Shown one piece after another: positions 33,460 through 46,588 of a DNA stretch of 64,000 bases. Location of the stretch: assembly GCA_035079385.1 (NCBI GenBank), contig JAVHKY010000054.1, positions 10,021,501 to 10,085,500 on the forward strand, given 5' to 3'. Source of the stretch: Aspidiotus rigidus (Eukaryota > Arthropoda > Insecta > Hemiptera > Diaspididae). Numbering within the stretch: the stretch's first letter is position 1; every line of letters starts with the position of its first letter. The notes below the pieces were generated by a model. That model had not been told where the DNA came from and searched no databases. It saw only the letters and a program-made list of their open reading frames with translations. Made by a program: the position numbers and the translations under genes.

Positions 33460-34560
33460 ACAGGTTCCCTGTTCCGTTTTTTTTTTTTTTTCAATTTTTC
33501 GTCCGAAGTCCGGCCAAAATGGACTTTGCTTCTTTTCTTGAGCTATATATGATAGAAGGGAATCATAAGAGGGTTGGATTTATATATTTATTTAGTTTCT
33601 TTATTTCTTTCTTTCTTTCTTAATGTGATAGGAAGGAAAGTCCCCTATCATATATATCTCGGAGGTCAACATTTTAAAGGTAACATGTTCTATGAGCTGT
33701 TTTTTGAAAAATTAGCCGTTCATCGTCCTTCGAGAATTTTGTTTTCAAAGTCATGAATATTAAGGAAGGGACTTGAAAAATTTTGAATTCTTGTCATAAC
33801 ATGATAGAAGGAGATTTGGGAAGATTGATGTTTTCGAAAATCAGTTCCACACTACCCTAGAGATCGAATCAATAGTAAGTTTTTTTAATAGTGCAGTGGT
33901 TTCCCCAATAGGCATATAAACCTCATTACTAAAACAAATTCGACCCAAAAATGGTTCCTTACGTTCCTCGTTTAACGTCGTTAAGGAAGCCTCAATTTTT
34001 TATCAGGGGGTTTTTGGAAAGAATGTCCACCGTCCATCTGGCTGGCAAAGCTCGGAGCTAGAAACTTTTTGTAAGTCCTAACCTATCATATATACCTAGC
34101 TCGGTGGTCCATGTACATATCCTGAAAGATAGCCCCTTCGAGTAACTAGATATGCAATGCTTCAAACACCCTAAGGCTCAGAACGTCCTTCTGAGGTATT
34201 CTAAGTCCTCCTCGTATCATATATCATGTATAGCTCGGAGATCGGTATATGTAGCCTGAAAGATAGCCTCTTCAAATAACTATTTCCAAGTCTCCCTCCT
34301 ATCGTATATAGCTTGGAGGTCGGAATTTTTCTAATTGCTTCTCCTATTGTATCTCGTTCCAATGTCTGGGTTTGTGATGTCACAATTTGATGACGTCATA
34401 GATCTGGTACGCCAGCATTTTTCAGACCCCACGTGCCTCATAGAACAGGTTCCCTACCACACCTCGATTAACTCCGTTAAAGAACATTCTTTTTGCTTGG
34501 TCCAAGTTGAGCTAAATAATGGAGGGCGTATTACTTTTGTATGTTCTAGAGGATTTATAT
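33460..34560. repeat. Diverged outlier copies of the 45-bp satellite family
   Basis: The block contains AACAGGTTCCCTG (33462), several CTATCATATATA...AGCTCGG units (about 33640, 34085, 34215, 34300), CGTTCCTCGTTTAACGTCGTTAAGGAA (about 33963-33989, only partly exact) and a second AACAGGTTCCCT (34445). These are the same building blocks as the array at 45897-48156, but single and decayed. A TGACGTCA lies at 34391-34398. Confidence 0.7.
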
Positions 34561-37500
34561 AACTGAATAATTTACATGAGTAATATTTTCTTTTACTTGA
34601 GATTTTCCGAAATCTACTGTAAATTTTACCAGCTCCTTGACCTTACAAGATTTCGACCTTATAAATGTGACCTTTTGGTAAAATTATAACACAAAAAAGG
34701 ATATGGAAAATTCATGGCTCAGGAGCTGTAGACGTGAATAGTGTGCCTAATGATCTCAACCTTATTCAAAAACCATTGACCTTTGCCTACTTTGGAGCTT
34801 GGAAAAGTCTAAGATTCGACACCCGAGGATCCAGGGACTCGAGACCTCCCCCCTCTCCCAAAGCTTTACACTAGGATTGAGAGGGGCACCGCAAGGAGCA
34901 AACAAAATGAGCTCCGAGTTCATTTTTTAGTCATTCTTCTTAGTATCTTCGAATTATATTGATGGTTTTATGGCCAGTATAAGACATGGAAAAGGAAGTC
35001 AATTCCTTGTACTTTCGTTTTTTCTCCTCTGCAATTCAATAAGTAGCTTTTGCTTTTTATCAGGTGCCGATTGGGTAAAAAATTATGCTCCGACTAAATA
35101 AGAGGGAAAGTAGGGCATCGGTAACAAAAAACTGTTTTCCTTTTAAAGGGAAACTCACGATTATTTTCGTTGGGGGGTACATTGAAAAGACCTTGACCTA
35201 ATTTAGGGATATGAAAATTCTCTGGAGAAGTTGACTGACCTATCTGAGATACTTGAGTGGAAATTTGATTCACGGACAATATACAGGGGAACAGGATTTT
35301 AAAAATCTTGGACTCAAGTACAATACGAATGAGACCCGCTGAAGTTACAGATTTAAAGAATAGAAGATAATAATAATATATGGTCGATGCGAGAGAACTT
35401 TTTCTAGTAAGAGCCGGATTTTTTTCGATGCGATGGCCTTCCAAATTCACAACATTGAAAACATATCAAAAATGACTCTATGACCTATTTTTGGTAAACT
35501 GAGAGATTGGATTTGCGCAGCGTTTGAGGAGTGGAGATAAAATTAATTGATCACCCACCAACGATATTTTTCATTTCAGAACTTGAGAGATGATACAAAC
35601 TGCATAATGAATACTTATATTCATTTTACGAACGCAATGAATATTTTCGTGTCAAAATAATATTATAATATGTGGGTGCGATGTACTTAATGAAAGTGAC
35701 TGACTATCTGTACAAAGCTATGACGGTCTGAGATATTGCTGGTATTAGCATATTAGAGGAGGACTTAAATTCGTCAGAAAGTCAAATGCGGAGTAATTTG
35801 CCCGTGTTCCACTAAGAGCGACTCACGAAGAAATAGAAATAAGAATTTTTTGCATTAGCAACATTTCAGTCGATCCCAAAAATTGGGAAGCGATTAGAAC
35901 AAAACAAGAGGTTTTAGTGCGCAAAATATCATAATAATATTGTTAATTGTTGTTACTTGAAGTCACCAGCACGCCGGTGAAATCATCATTTATTATGGAA
36001 CCATCTACTCTAGTAACTTACCGTTTGCAATACAGTACAGACTACCTACACTGCATCGCCCTGTCTTTGTGCAAGTATTTTAGTAATGTAATTCATTTAA
36101 GCTTATGCGAATATAAGTCCGTAAAAATCGAAAACATCATGCTGAAACGGCTGCCAAGAAACACTTCCCTAGAATAAGTCGACTAATTCTCGAAAGATCT
36201 CGGTACATTGTTATTTAGAGCGTGCAGTACGTACAATTAATTTACAAAAACATATCGGTTCAGTTAACAGAAGTACCGCATACCAGATTATCATATTGTA
36301 TAATTGTTAATGTACAACAGCAGAACAGCATTAGATGAGTATAAAAGGTAGAAATGAGCATTTTAAATGTTGAAAAAAAAAAAACAAAAAGTCACACATC
36401 GAAGCAACATCGAGAACGAGAGTTCCGAAATATTTAAACCTTAAATACGTACTTAGATTGTTTCAAGTTACATTAGGAAAAATTTTCGAAATGGAATAGG
36501 AAGGAGAAATCAAAATTTAAAGGAGTGAGGAAAAAGTCTACCCTTCGCAATCATTTTAACACACTCTACGTGTTCTTTTTTCCGATCACTTCAATGACAA
36601 ATAGGTCTAGTCGGTGCTGTTTTCTGCCGCTACACTGAATCGAGGTTCTTCTTTTTGAAAATCAATATTATGCTGTACTCTGCTGAAGGTTTTTTTTTTT
36701 TGGAAAAACGTTATTTACAATACGTTAGAAGCATCGACTGTACACCAAATGCTGTACTTTTGCATTTGCTTTCGAAAAGATGGTTGAGTTTGTATACAAA
36801 TCGAAAATTCAAGTGCTTGTCTCTGTCGCTTTTATTTAAAAAAAAAAAAAAAAGTTCAATACAGTTTTCTAAATATTTTAAATTAGAACACTAATTTAAA
36901 GGAAGGCTAAGTAAGTTTGTAAAATTATTGAAAGATGCCCTACTAAGGCTGTATTATGATTGTAGAAGCAGGCTTCAAGAGAACAATAATATTTCCCTTT
37001 CGGCGAGAAGAGAAAATTTAATATTTAAAAGAAGAAATGGACCCGAAAAAATCACGTGCGTTCTTTGACAGCAGTACAATCGAAAGGTATTTTGATCGTG
37101 GATAGGTATCAACTTGCTGTGACTATCGTATGCGCTTTTCCAAAGTTTTGTGATCTACATCCGCAGGCAGCTGCATATTTTGTTACGGTCTGCTATAAAT
37201 AGGTCGTGCACCTTTGAATCATGAGTAGGCTATAATGAAAGCTTATTCAATTATAGCTGAAAGCAGGACAATTCATTTTAGTCAACACCGGGAAAGTCGA
37301 TTCAGTCATTGCTTACGCGGTAAAATAATGAACTTGGAATATTGGAACTACTGAAAGACAATATCCCTTACATTTACTTAAGCAAGTGTACTTAAACTTT
37401 TTTATCATCCAAAGCACAACAGCATTTGATATGTTACCTTCTAGGTCCAGGACTTGAATGCAAAGTAGGAAAGTTTCATCTTTACAACAATCTAGATGAG

Positions 37501-37860
37501 ATAGGCAGGGCAAACGACTCTACTCCCTTACTCTCTAAATAATCTCTTTCCTCACCCTGTACCCATAATCTTGGACAACGTTATTGCAGGAACACTACAC
37601 TATAAGTCCAGTACAGTAATGAAACTCACATCAGAATCATAACCCTAGTGCAGATGCATGCACGCGTCCTTGGTATCTAAAGAGGTCATAAAAGGATTCT
37701 CAGTCTTTAGCACTTAATTGGATTACCTACAAGGACAGTAAGATGGAAAGATGACTAAAATTCCCCTACACACACACTTCGATATACTGATGTACGGTGA
37801 AACAATATTGGTGGTTCAGGCCCACCACTGTGAAGCTTTGGAACTACTGCACCTAGGGTA

Positions 37861-38067
37861 CTACAGGGGGGGTATGGCAATACGCCATTTTAGCAGCAAA
37901 AAGAAGGCTCTCAAGCAAGAATGCGTTCGCGCAGTGTCGCGGAATATTTGGAAGGGCCGGGCAACATTCGGTCACGTTCGTTTTCTCGCGATGCTGTGCG
38001 ATATGCATTTGTACGTTAGACACTTCTTTTTGCTGCTAAAATGGCGTATTGCCATACCCCTCTCTAG
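37861..38067. mobile_element. MITE with 40-bp inverted repeats (GGTATGGCAATACGCC)
   Basis: GGGGTATGGCAATACGCCAT through AAGAAG at the left is repeated as the near-perfect reverse complement at the right (CTTCTTTTTGCTGCTAAAAT and onward). The 207-bp element has a CpG-rich centre (TTCGCGCAGTGTCGCGG). The target duplication was not resolved. Confidence 0.85.
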
Positions 38068-40648
38068 CACCCAAAGTGAATCAATTGCCCGCATAGTGAA
38101 GGGCAATGCTGAGGGTCATATAACCGTTGTGGTTGTCCCTTGGGTATTGATTCCACAAACCTGAAACTTGGCAAGCCGAACCAGCTATTGGGGACTTGGT
38201 GAATGCAGCCCGTCTCTCACAGCGAAACCGACGTGGATGTGCAAACATTAGCTAAATTGCGCTTTGTATAGTAAATTCTTGTGAACAAAAACAACAACAG
38301 CACACTTGCATAAAACTGGCAGCTTGCAGAATGATACTAATACCAGTCGTACGTCTATGTTGAAAAGGTGAACACTCATTTGTTCCTGAAACACTATTCG
38401 TCGGTGAACAACTAGTATGCATGGGTTATTGTGGTGTAGAAGACCGAGAAGCTCATTTATAGCTTCACCCAAAGATATAAAAACTTTTGGGAGTTATCTC
38501 TTCCTTAACCTTAGGTTAGAAAATCGACAGAGACATTAACAAACCTTAGGGATTTGCTCTCCCCCCCCCCTCAAAAAAAAAACAACAACAACACAAAACA
38601 AAACATTACAGTCCACCATCAACGAAACTACACACTGACCCTGATACAGACTCCTATATTCAGAATATTGGATGATCATTACTTGAGTCGAAAATACCAG
38701 TCACGAAAGAGGAACGAGGTTTCTTCCTCTATCTTCTATATAATCTCGCTTCGACCATATTTGATAGCAAGTAAAAAAAAAACACGCTGCCTGCTGCAGC
38801 GGAGCGCAGAATTTCGGCATAGGAGATACAATGGCAGCAGCCACAAGAATAGACCATAATGTTATGGAAAGAAATATCACATGAACCAAAATAGATGAAT
38901 GAAGAACAAAAGAACCATTGGAAGAAATGTCATACTGAACTGACTACCGGGAAACCCCCGCGGACCGATTCATTATTTTGGGAGCAGAACTATAAGCGAA
39001 TTTCTGAGAGGATTAAGTTGGAAGGAGCCAAAATTAGAGGTGGGGAGTCGGTTCCTAGAATGCAGGGAATTAGAGCCGGTAAAAAGGGCCAAGGGTCAGA
39101 GCCAGAGCCGGATGCCGAAAAAAGAGCGAAATGGCTCTTGCTCTTTTGGTTCCTTTGCTGATTTTGGCTTCTATATAACCCAGGGCTTTATGACGTCCAT
39201 CAGCAAATGAGTAATAGCAAGACCACCCATCTTGTTGATCCAACTGGCAACTGATAAGGTAACTCCCGTAGGAATAACGAATAACATTGGGAGCGAAGAT
39301 CATAATGTAAATAATTTGGAATCAGATGTCATTATAAAATCAGACATATAGACTTGAAATCTTTAAATTCATCAGCGTTTGTTCATCAATTTTTAAATAT
39401 TAAGAAATTTGTCATTATTGAACAAAAATACGATGATCTTAGCTTTTTTTGTTATTCTTACGGGATTCAACAAAGTCTATTAAGCTTTCACTGCTTTCAG
39501 TTTTGTACGGTTACTTATTTCAGCCTGTATTCATATATTATTCTGATTGTAAGGTTTAAATGAACAACATCAAAGCTACTTAGCTGTACTGCTGTAGTGC
39601 TGTACATTGTACAGTATCAAGGACAAGACGCATGACGAGTCAGTCACAAGTTATTCTTCATTACAAAGTTCAAACACAAAATAAACTGTTTGGGAGCGCT
39701 AAAGCAGAATAAGGATCGAAAGCAAAATTAAGAATATCTGGATTTTTGAGATTTGGGGGCGAAAAGAGACGGCTCCTCCAAAAAGCCTAAACAAGCCTCC
39801 AAAAGAGCCGGGAGCTACGCCTTGGAGCCGAAGCTTGGCATTCGGTATGTACCTTGGGAGCCTGAAAATATGAAGGCGAAGTAGCCTCTTCCGGAAACCG
39901 GGTTCTTGGCAAATCAACTGAATTACTTCGAGTTTATATGAACGAAGACGTTTTCTGAAGATGTACCCCCAACAATAATGGGTTCTCCTATACAAGAATT
40001 GTTCTTCTATTTTGTCATGAATAATTGCAGACCACGCTTTATTACCCTTTTGAGAACGACAAACTAGATGAGCTATGTAGTATTAGAAAAAAAAAAAAAA
40101 AAAATGTGGGTCCGTTTCTTCTCTTAAAACATATATTTAAAGCTGGCCACTTTCCATCAATAACAGATTTCTCCGACTTTTTTATGACTTTTCCTCGACT
40201 CTTCTTTGGGGTGTTTCTAGATCAAATTCACAATTTTTTTCACTGGTTAGGAAATTTTTACAAGATTTTCTCACCTTGTTCATAATTTTTCCATGACAAA
40301 GAAAAAATCGCTATAACAGTTTTTCCTGGAAAATGGCCACCCTATTATCTTGGATCATTTCCTGTCTATGAGAGCTTGCTCGTGACGATAATCTACTTAC
40401 GAATATGTACAAAAATACGAATATTTAAACCGACTACATAATTATCACTACAAAAATTGACGATAACTAAAATGATTGAAAAAGGTTTCGGTATCGTAGT
40501 TCGAGATTAAAATGAGTCACGAGTTACACTTCCACCAATTAGTATTACACTTAAATGACGAGATGATTATTTTATGGGATGAAATTTTTTTACAAAAACT
40601 CTCATTACAAAGTATCCATATCCAAATACAAAAGTACTCAATTTTTCT

Positions 40649-40831
40649 CAGGGGCGTAGCCAGAACGTTCTTTCGGGAGGGGGGAGGCATATGAAATTTC
40701 AAGGGGGGCGTACCTCAAATTTTTTAATCTCTCATGGTTTTTTTTTAGTCATGGAGAATTTCTTCGGGAGGGGGGCAAAAGCATAACACGGGGGGAAATG
40801 CCCCCTTTCGTACCCTCTGGCTACGCCCCTG
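40649..40831. mobile_element. hAT-type MITE with CAGGGGCGTAGCCAGA ends
   Basis: CAGGGGCGTAGCCAGA (40649) pairs with TCTGGCTACGCCCCTG ending at 40831. The perfect 8-bp duplication ATTTTTCT lies at 40641-40648 and 40832-40839. The interior is G-rich (GGGAGGGGGG). It is 183 bp and non-coding. This end sequence resembles widespread hAT MITEs of animals. Confidence 0.95.
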
Positions 40832-41208
40832 ATTTTTCTCGTGAATGTATTTGAGCAGCTTCTCCGTGGTAGGCTGAGACGTATTTTTAAGCATCACCCA
40901 CGATTAGATAGAAATCTGCTCAGGATAACTTTTCAACACAGAACAGAACCTGTTTCATAGTAGGGTATGGTGACTGATTGATCAGTTTGTATAGAAATTG
41001 ATATTTGCAGCTGATATGAAAATTTAGTAACTTTTTAAGCCTGTTCAAAAAAATTTACCCTTTTTACGACGCTAATTGTGGATGAGCTTGAAAGAAAACG
41101 TGGGTATTTTAAAGGTCTTACTGACTTATTGCAATGGCACAGTTATTCCAAAATTTCGGACAGATATGCCATTGACTTCTTGATTCTCTACACTTTCTGA
41201 TCAACTTA

Positions 41209-41652
41209 TCGTCGTTGGATCGGAAAAACCTCTTATGTGCCATTTTTTGAGAAATGCACTTTTTTATATGGTTGGACGCGGAATTTCAAGGCGCATCGAC
41301 TGGAAAAATCCCCTATGTGCTAAGTTCAAAATTACGCCGGTAGGAGCGGTTTTAAATACCTCCTATGTGCACCATCCAGAAAATGTGGTCTCGAATACCT
41401 CCTACGTGCAGAGCAAACCTCTTATGTGCAATATTTAGGGCCGGGAATTCCTCCTATGTGCATTTATCGCCCAATACCACCGTATTTTAGAGAATTTTGA
41501 AAATTTTTTGTTACTATTGTATCAACTTTTCCACATTTAATGAGACGTTCCCAAACTATTTTGGCCTTCTTTTCACAAAATAATCAGTTTTTTGCTTCTT
41601 CTGTAAAATTTTATTTTTGCCACATAGGAGGTTTTTTCCGATCTAACGACGT
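41209..41652. mobile_element. TA-flanked MITE with internal CCTCYTATGTGCA repeats
   Basis: The ends TCGTCGTTGGATCGG and the inverted CCGATCTAACGACGT lie between TA dinucleotides (41207-41208 and 41653-41654). Directly inside each end is AAAAACCTCYTATGTG. Four further spaced variants of CCTCCTATGTGCA lie between about 41310 and 41465. The interior is non-coding. TA duplication suggests a Tc1/mariner-type mobiliser. Confidence 0.8.
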
Positions 41653-42311
41653 TATACTGTTTTTTTTTTTGTCTTGAAAAATTACAAACAGAAAATAATT
41701 ACTTTTCTACTTCGGATGAGATACTTTGTTTGAAGTTCCTCTGATGAACCGCGTAATCTAGCACTTATAAATCAATGTCAGGAAATGAAAACTGGATTAT
41801 TAATTAAATACTACAAATAAAATTATTTTCCAATTCCACTACCTAACTCCAAAGCTGAATAACTTTTTCTAATCGGACGAAAAAATCGAAAATAAATTGG
41901 AATTGACATAATTTCAAAATTTTGATCATCGATCGGCAGTTAAAATTCCGAAAATTGGAGCAACCTATCGCATTTTCGATCCCAGATCGTGAGCCCTACA
42001 CCTACTTCTAAACTACTATTTTGCGGCTCAAATTATTCTACATATTTTATTCGCTCCTCTTCCTAGCTTCGATTTTCTTCATTGGTCATACCGAAAACTT
42101 TATCTTAATACTAAATCACTAAAATGTCGTTACCGAGCAAATTATTCTTACACTACTTGTACTACGTACAATACAGCGTTTACTGTTCTATAAAGTATGT
42201 TCTTTAAACTACTTTTGTCGATGGAATGCGTTATAAACTCTCAAGAGCGTTTTCAATACGTGTTCAATGTTTCATGGTTTTGTGGACTATAGATGCTCAA
42301 TGCTGACATAC

Positions 42312-42467
42312 CTGGTAACGTTGACCTCCGCAGCAGCGTGTATAACAAGCCCTGATTATTCCAACCCGATGGAACGCCGAATGGCTAGGACTTATGAGCG
42401 GTGATGGGGAGCCCGGTCGTTTAGGTTGCCCGTTGTACGGCGCCTCCAATTCGACGAACTCTCGATC
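42312..42467 (-). CDS. Shal: Shal (Kv4) potassium channel, C-terminal exon 2 of the window's three
   Basis: This exon has 52 codons, phase 0 at both ends, between a TTTTCAAG acceptor and a GTATGT donor. It reads DREFVELEAPYNGQPKRPGS, then PSPLISPSHS, and ends in a Cys-rich CYTRCCGGQRYQ. The DREFVELE...YNGQPKRPGSPSP block is characteristic of Kv4/Shal channels, in the proximal cytoplasmic C-terminus that follows the LEKTT segment. Phases match both neighbours exactly. It is short, so it is easy to miss without the family pattern. Confidence 0.93.
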
Positions 42468-43661
42468 CTTGAAAATCGAAATACAATAATTTAGTACCCG
42501 GTTAGCCGTGTAGATTTATGCATTCCACCAACTCATTTCTTTCCCAGTATGCGTTCCAAAAGCGAACCCGCCTGTCGAGAAGGAGGGTGCGCAAATATGG
42601 GGTTGGTTTTATACCTGTATAGGTCATAATCTCTTTGCAATGATGAATGAAATTGCGTCGCACCAAAACTGGCAGAAAATATCTTCCGAGCGTCTACAAT
42701 TGCCTATAATATGTACAATGACGTTATTTGTGCATTGAATTCTTGGCAATCCATGCTGTAGATGTGCTTTCGCGATGTCCGAGAAACGATGGAAAATCTC
42801 AGCGGTTAAAGTAAGGACTTAGTTAGCGGGTGTTAGTGATTTACCCTGATGTTTAGAAAAGGAAGCCAAACATCACGTTCTGGGTGTAAAGAAAATATAC
42901 AATATCTTCACCATACAGACCTTACTAGTAGAGGGAACTGCAGGCTAAAACCCTACTCGCAGTGAATTGTTGGGTTATTCTCCAGGATAACGCTGACAGG
43001 CTCGCAACGGCAGAACGCCTAGTAGAAAAGAAATAGGCATTATGTTGGTGGAACACATACATACTTATTTGTATATAGACCGTACGGGAACACGTGAAAT
43101 ATATTTATATGTCCTACATTTTTTGAAATTAAAGTATTAAACTCAACGCACTTATCGATAAAACTCTAGGATATCAAATTTGACCGTTTAAACCTACTCG
43201 TCGGACGCCTGCTGGCAGAAGTCGGGAGTTTTTCCAAATCCCACTCTCAGATGGATATTGCTGGAAAGTCTAAATCTCATCAAGTTTCTGCGGAGCTTCC
43301 TTTCTCTTGGACAGTTGAAGTCCTTTCTTTCCAAACTCTCCTCTGGAAGGAACTCCAATTAGCTGTAAGTCTCCAAACTAGATTTAAAGCCCCTCTCTCA
43401 TCGATACGTATGCAGATGCTTTCAAAAATTTTTTCCAAATACCTGACTTATAGTTTCTGGAAGTTCCTGAGTTGGTACATTTACGAGCAAAACCACAATT
43501 TACTTTTCACATGCATAGATCGGAATTCTTATGAAAGTTTTCGTGCTCAAATACGTCTTACGACCATAACTAAGAGCCTGAATGATAAGTAGGTCAAATT
43601 TCATACTTTCATCAAGAAATGTAGGATTTCTTTAGATATTTATCCCTTTATCTCGACTTAC
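42468..43661 (-). other. Shal: Shal intron (1.2 kb)
   Basis: The intron runs from the GTAAGT donor after LEKTT to the TTTTCAAG acceptor. No repeat or gene was recognised in it; an open plus frame at 43251-43592 lacks any known motif. Confidence 0.85.
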
Positions 43662-43850
43662 TGTAGTTTTTTCGAGGCAACGCAGCAAATGGTGATGCTG
43701 TAGCTCGAATATATCCTCGTCTCTGTAACTGTCGTCTAGCTCCAGACCCGATTCTTGCGCGGCGAGTCGAGCTTCAGCAGCTTTCTTCTTACTAACGAAT
43801 GCAGCACCAGCACCCGCTTTCGCTATTCTTATTCTAGCCAGTCTTGCCTT
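43662..43850 (-). CDS. Shal: Shal (Kv4) potassium channel, post-S6 cytoplasmic exon
   Basis: This exon has 63 codons, phase 0 at both ends, with acceptor CTGTTGCAG and donor GTAAGT. It reads KARLARIRIAKAGAGAAFVS, KKKAAEARLAAQ, a DSYRDEDIFELQHHHLL segment and finally LEKTT. This is the highly conserved region right after S6 in Kv4 channels, where the basic helix and HHHLLxCLEKTT contribute to gating and KChIP-type subunit contacts in studied family members. It joins the S6 exon after KAQR without a phase change. Confidence 0.97.
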
Positions 43851-46343
43851 CTGCAACAGATACGTATAAAGCAGAATTATTGTTTACTGTAGACTATACT
43901 AATCCATTAAAACTCACTAAAATGGTGCATTAGTACTGTAAAAATCGCTTTTATATTTGTCATACAGAAGTATAAATCAACAATATATTCCAGAATAGCG
44001 CGCATTTTTTTTTTCAGCGAACTCACGCTAACGTATGCGGTGAACTTCCTGCTAACTTTTCTTCCATAATGTTGTGTATGTGTGCGTATTTTTTTCTGAC
44101 CTCAAGACCACTTTTGTTTTTCTTTATTTTATTTTATTTTTCTTCCTCCCTGTATAGCCTGCGTCGTTTCTGTGTATACACATAATATAATCGCATCACT
44201 CTGGCCGGCGGGCTTTCATCATTCAAGCAGCAACACATTTATCAATGACGAGCATGGACGAGAAAGACGGCGGTACAAAAAGAGAACGTATTCGTCGATG
44301 AGAAAAATGTTCGTGGGACCATAATCGGTTTCCAGGGTAAAAGTATGATAGCGTGGTATCGTTTTGAGATGCGATTTTTTTTTTTATGACGTACTAAACA
44401 CGGCCAAAATGAGAAAAATAGAATGAGATGTTGTTTCAAAGGACGCTTCGAGCTAACTTTTCTTTTTTCGACCTTTTATACACCGATGTAAGATCAAAAA
44501 TAACTTTATTTTTCAATGTTAAAATATTTAATGCTGCGAAAGCACAATGGATGCATACATCTCTCATAAATATTTTGCGATGGGAAGTACTACATGTGTG
44601 CTTCATAAAAACAGAATATTAGCCTGTATTTGACTGCCGTTTCTCAAGATAATATTGAAGCGACGATGTCGTTCTAGTGCTCGAGGAGAGAATAGAAATA
44701 TGAACAAAGACAAATTATAGGCGAGGAGGGTGAAAAGCAAGACTGGAAAATTGTTCGAATGTTGTAGAATCCGAGAATATATATCTAAATATTATGTAAT
44801 ATGAGGGAGAATATAAAACCGACGCTTCTTCTCGTCTTAAAACATCGTCTTTTACGAGAGTATTTTACAAAACTTCAATTTTCAGGAACCTAACGTTGAT
44901 CTCGGACCTAACCTGCCACCCACGCATAAGCGAAATACTCTCGTAAGACTATTTGAAGTATGCAAATTCCTTTGAGGTTTTCCTATTCAAAACAGAACGA
45001 GTAAAGAGAAAAGCACATGATTCTGTAGCCTACGTACGCAAGAAGTTAAACATCATTATTTCAACCGATGACGCATGTATTTGAATCAGCACCTTTCATT
45101 CGTTATTTATCATAGAAAAATGAAAATTATGAAGAAAGAAGTGATTTTTTATTTGACCCTCTGAGAAAAACATGAGATCATGGATACATCTCGCTTTCAT
45201 TCTACCTCGGTAGCTCTTTATTATGATGATTCACTATACTGCATTTCATATTGATATTATCACGAGTCTTTAAATTTCTTTTAATTGAATAATATGTTAT
45301 GTTAATTACGTATAATATCTTTCATACCAAAATTTGACTCATTTATACGTCCTCAACCCCAACCTGGATGACATCCCCTAACCTTGAAACATATCTCCAT
45401 TGGTGGATGCACCTATCTGGAGTAAATTAGTTGCACTTGGGTACACTTTGCCCTTATATCATAAATTGATCAAACTTGGTTGTTTTTTAGGATTTCAACA
45501 CTTTATGGTTCATTTTGGACGATTTACTGTCAATTTTGGTTGATTTATAGCCAACTTGCGAATAAAGCTATATTCCTATCTGAAGTATGTCGCCTATGCG
45601 TAACAACAGTATACAGGCCAAAGTGTCCCCAATTACCTCAGTTACTAGCCTACTCCCAAATGACAAATAGGCTAAATACACCTTCAAGAGCGTTTCCACA
45701 ATTTTAGCCGAATTTAGCCTAATATATAACCCATACCTCCAATATCCAGTCATCCAATTCAACCCATTTTTACTTGTGTAGCCTTCTCCAATAATATTAC
45801 AGGACCATTCTAGTTAGGCTTCCCTTTTGGCCTAGTTTAGCCTTCCTCCAACAGTATCTAGAATCCTGTACTTTAGGCTAAGCATTACACTTTACCAGGG
45901 AACCTGTTTTATGGGGGGCTTTTGAGAAATTTGCCGTGCGCCGTCCGGTGTCCGCCGCCCAGCGAAAAACTTGGAAAAATTTCGACTCTCGAGCCATATA
46001 TGATAGGAGAGGGACTTAGAAAAATTTCGACTCCCGAGCTATATATGATAGGAGGGGGACTTAGAAAAATTTCGACTCTCGAGCTATATATGATAGGAGG
46101 GGGACTTGGAAAAAACGACCGCTTCCTTAACGAAGTTAAACGAGGAACGCAGGGAACCTGTTTTATGAGTCAAATGGTATTTGGTATTGAAAATTCAAGG
46201 AAGCCTAGACCTAGATGAAGCTAGTATAAAGAAGGCCCAGACCTACTGTAAGTCTAGTATAATATAGTTTGCGAGTCTACATTTTTCTCGAATCTCCAGC
46301 TATATATGATAACTCGAGAGTTGAAATTTTTCCAAGTCCTTTT

Positions 46344-46346
46344 CAT

Positions 46347-46393
<47 letters not shown>
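46344..46393. repeat. (CT)n microsatellite
   Basis: This is an uninterrupted CT run of about 24 dinucleotides inside a reversed 45-bp unit of the satellite block. Confidence 0.95.
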
Positions 46394-46397
<4 letters not shown>

Positions 46398-46507
46398 CAT
46401 ATATAGCTCGAGAGTCGAAATTTTTGTAAGTCCCTTTCCTATCATACATGGCTCGAGAGTCGAAATTTTAACAGGGAACCTGTTTTATGGGGGCTATTTG
46501 AGAAATC

Positions 46508-46588
46508 TGCCGTCCGCCGTGCGCCGTCCGCCGTGCGCCGTCCGCCGTGCGCCGTCCGCCGTGCGCCGTCCGCCGTGCGCCGTCCAGC
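46508..46588. repeat. GC-rich 14-bp minisatellite
   Basis: About five and a half tandem copies of CGCCGTCCGCCGTG lie between GAGAAATCTG and CAGCGAAAAACTT. Single or reduced versions sit at the equivalent place in the other modules (about 45938-45960, reversed at about 47818-47840, and near 48523). It stands out sharply from the AT-rich surroundings. Confidence 0.93.

Larger units (their letters stand above)
30143..42311 (-). other. Shal: Shal intron (12.2 kb), repeat-laden
   Basis: The intron is bounded by the GTATGT donor (next to 42312) and the TTATCAG acceptor (next to 30142). It contains the MITEs and repeats listed separately at 32341-41652 and diverged satellite-family units at 33460-34560. 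Outside these, 30150-31700, 34600-37850, 38070-40640 and 41660-42300 show no gene. GC-richer, GAGCC-word-rich patches at about 39010-39160 and 39740-39880 are probably old repeats with no definable ends. Confidence 0.75.
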
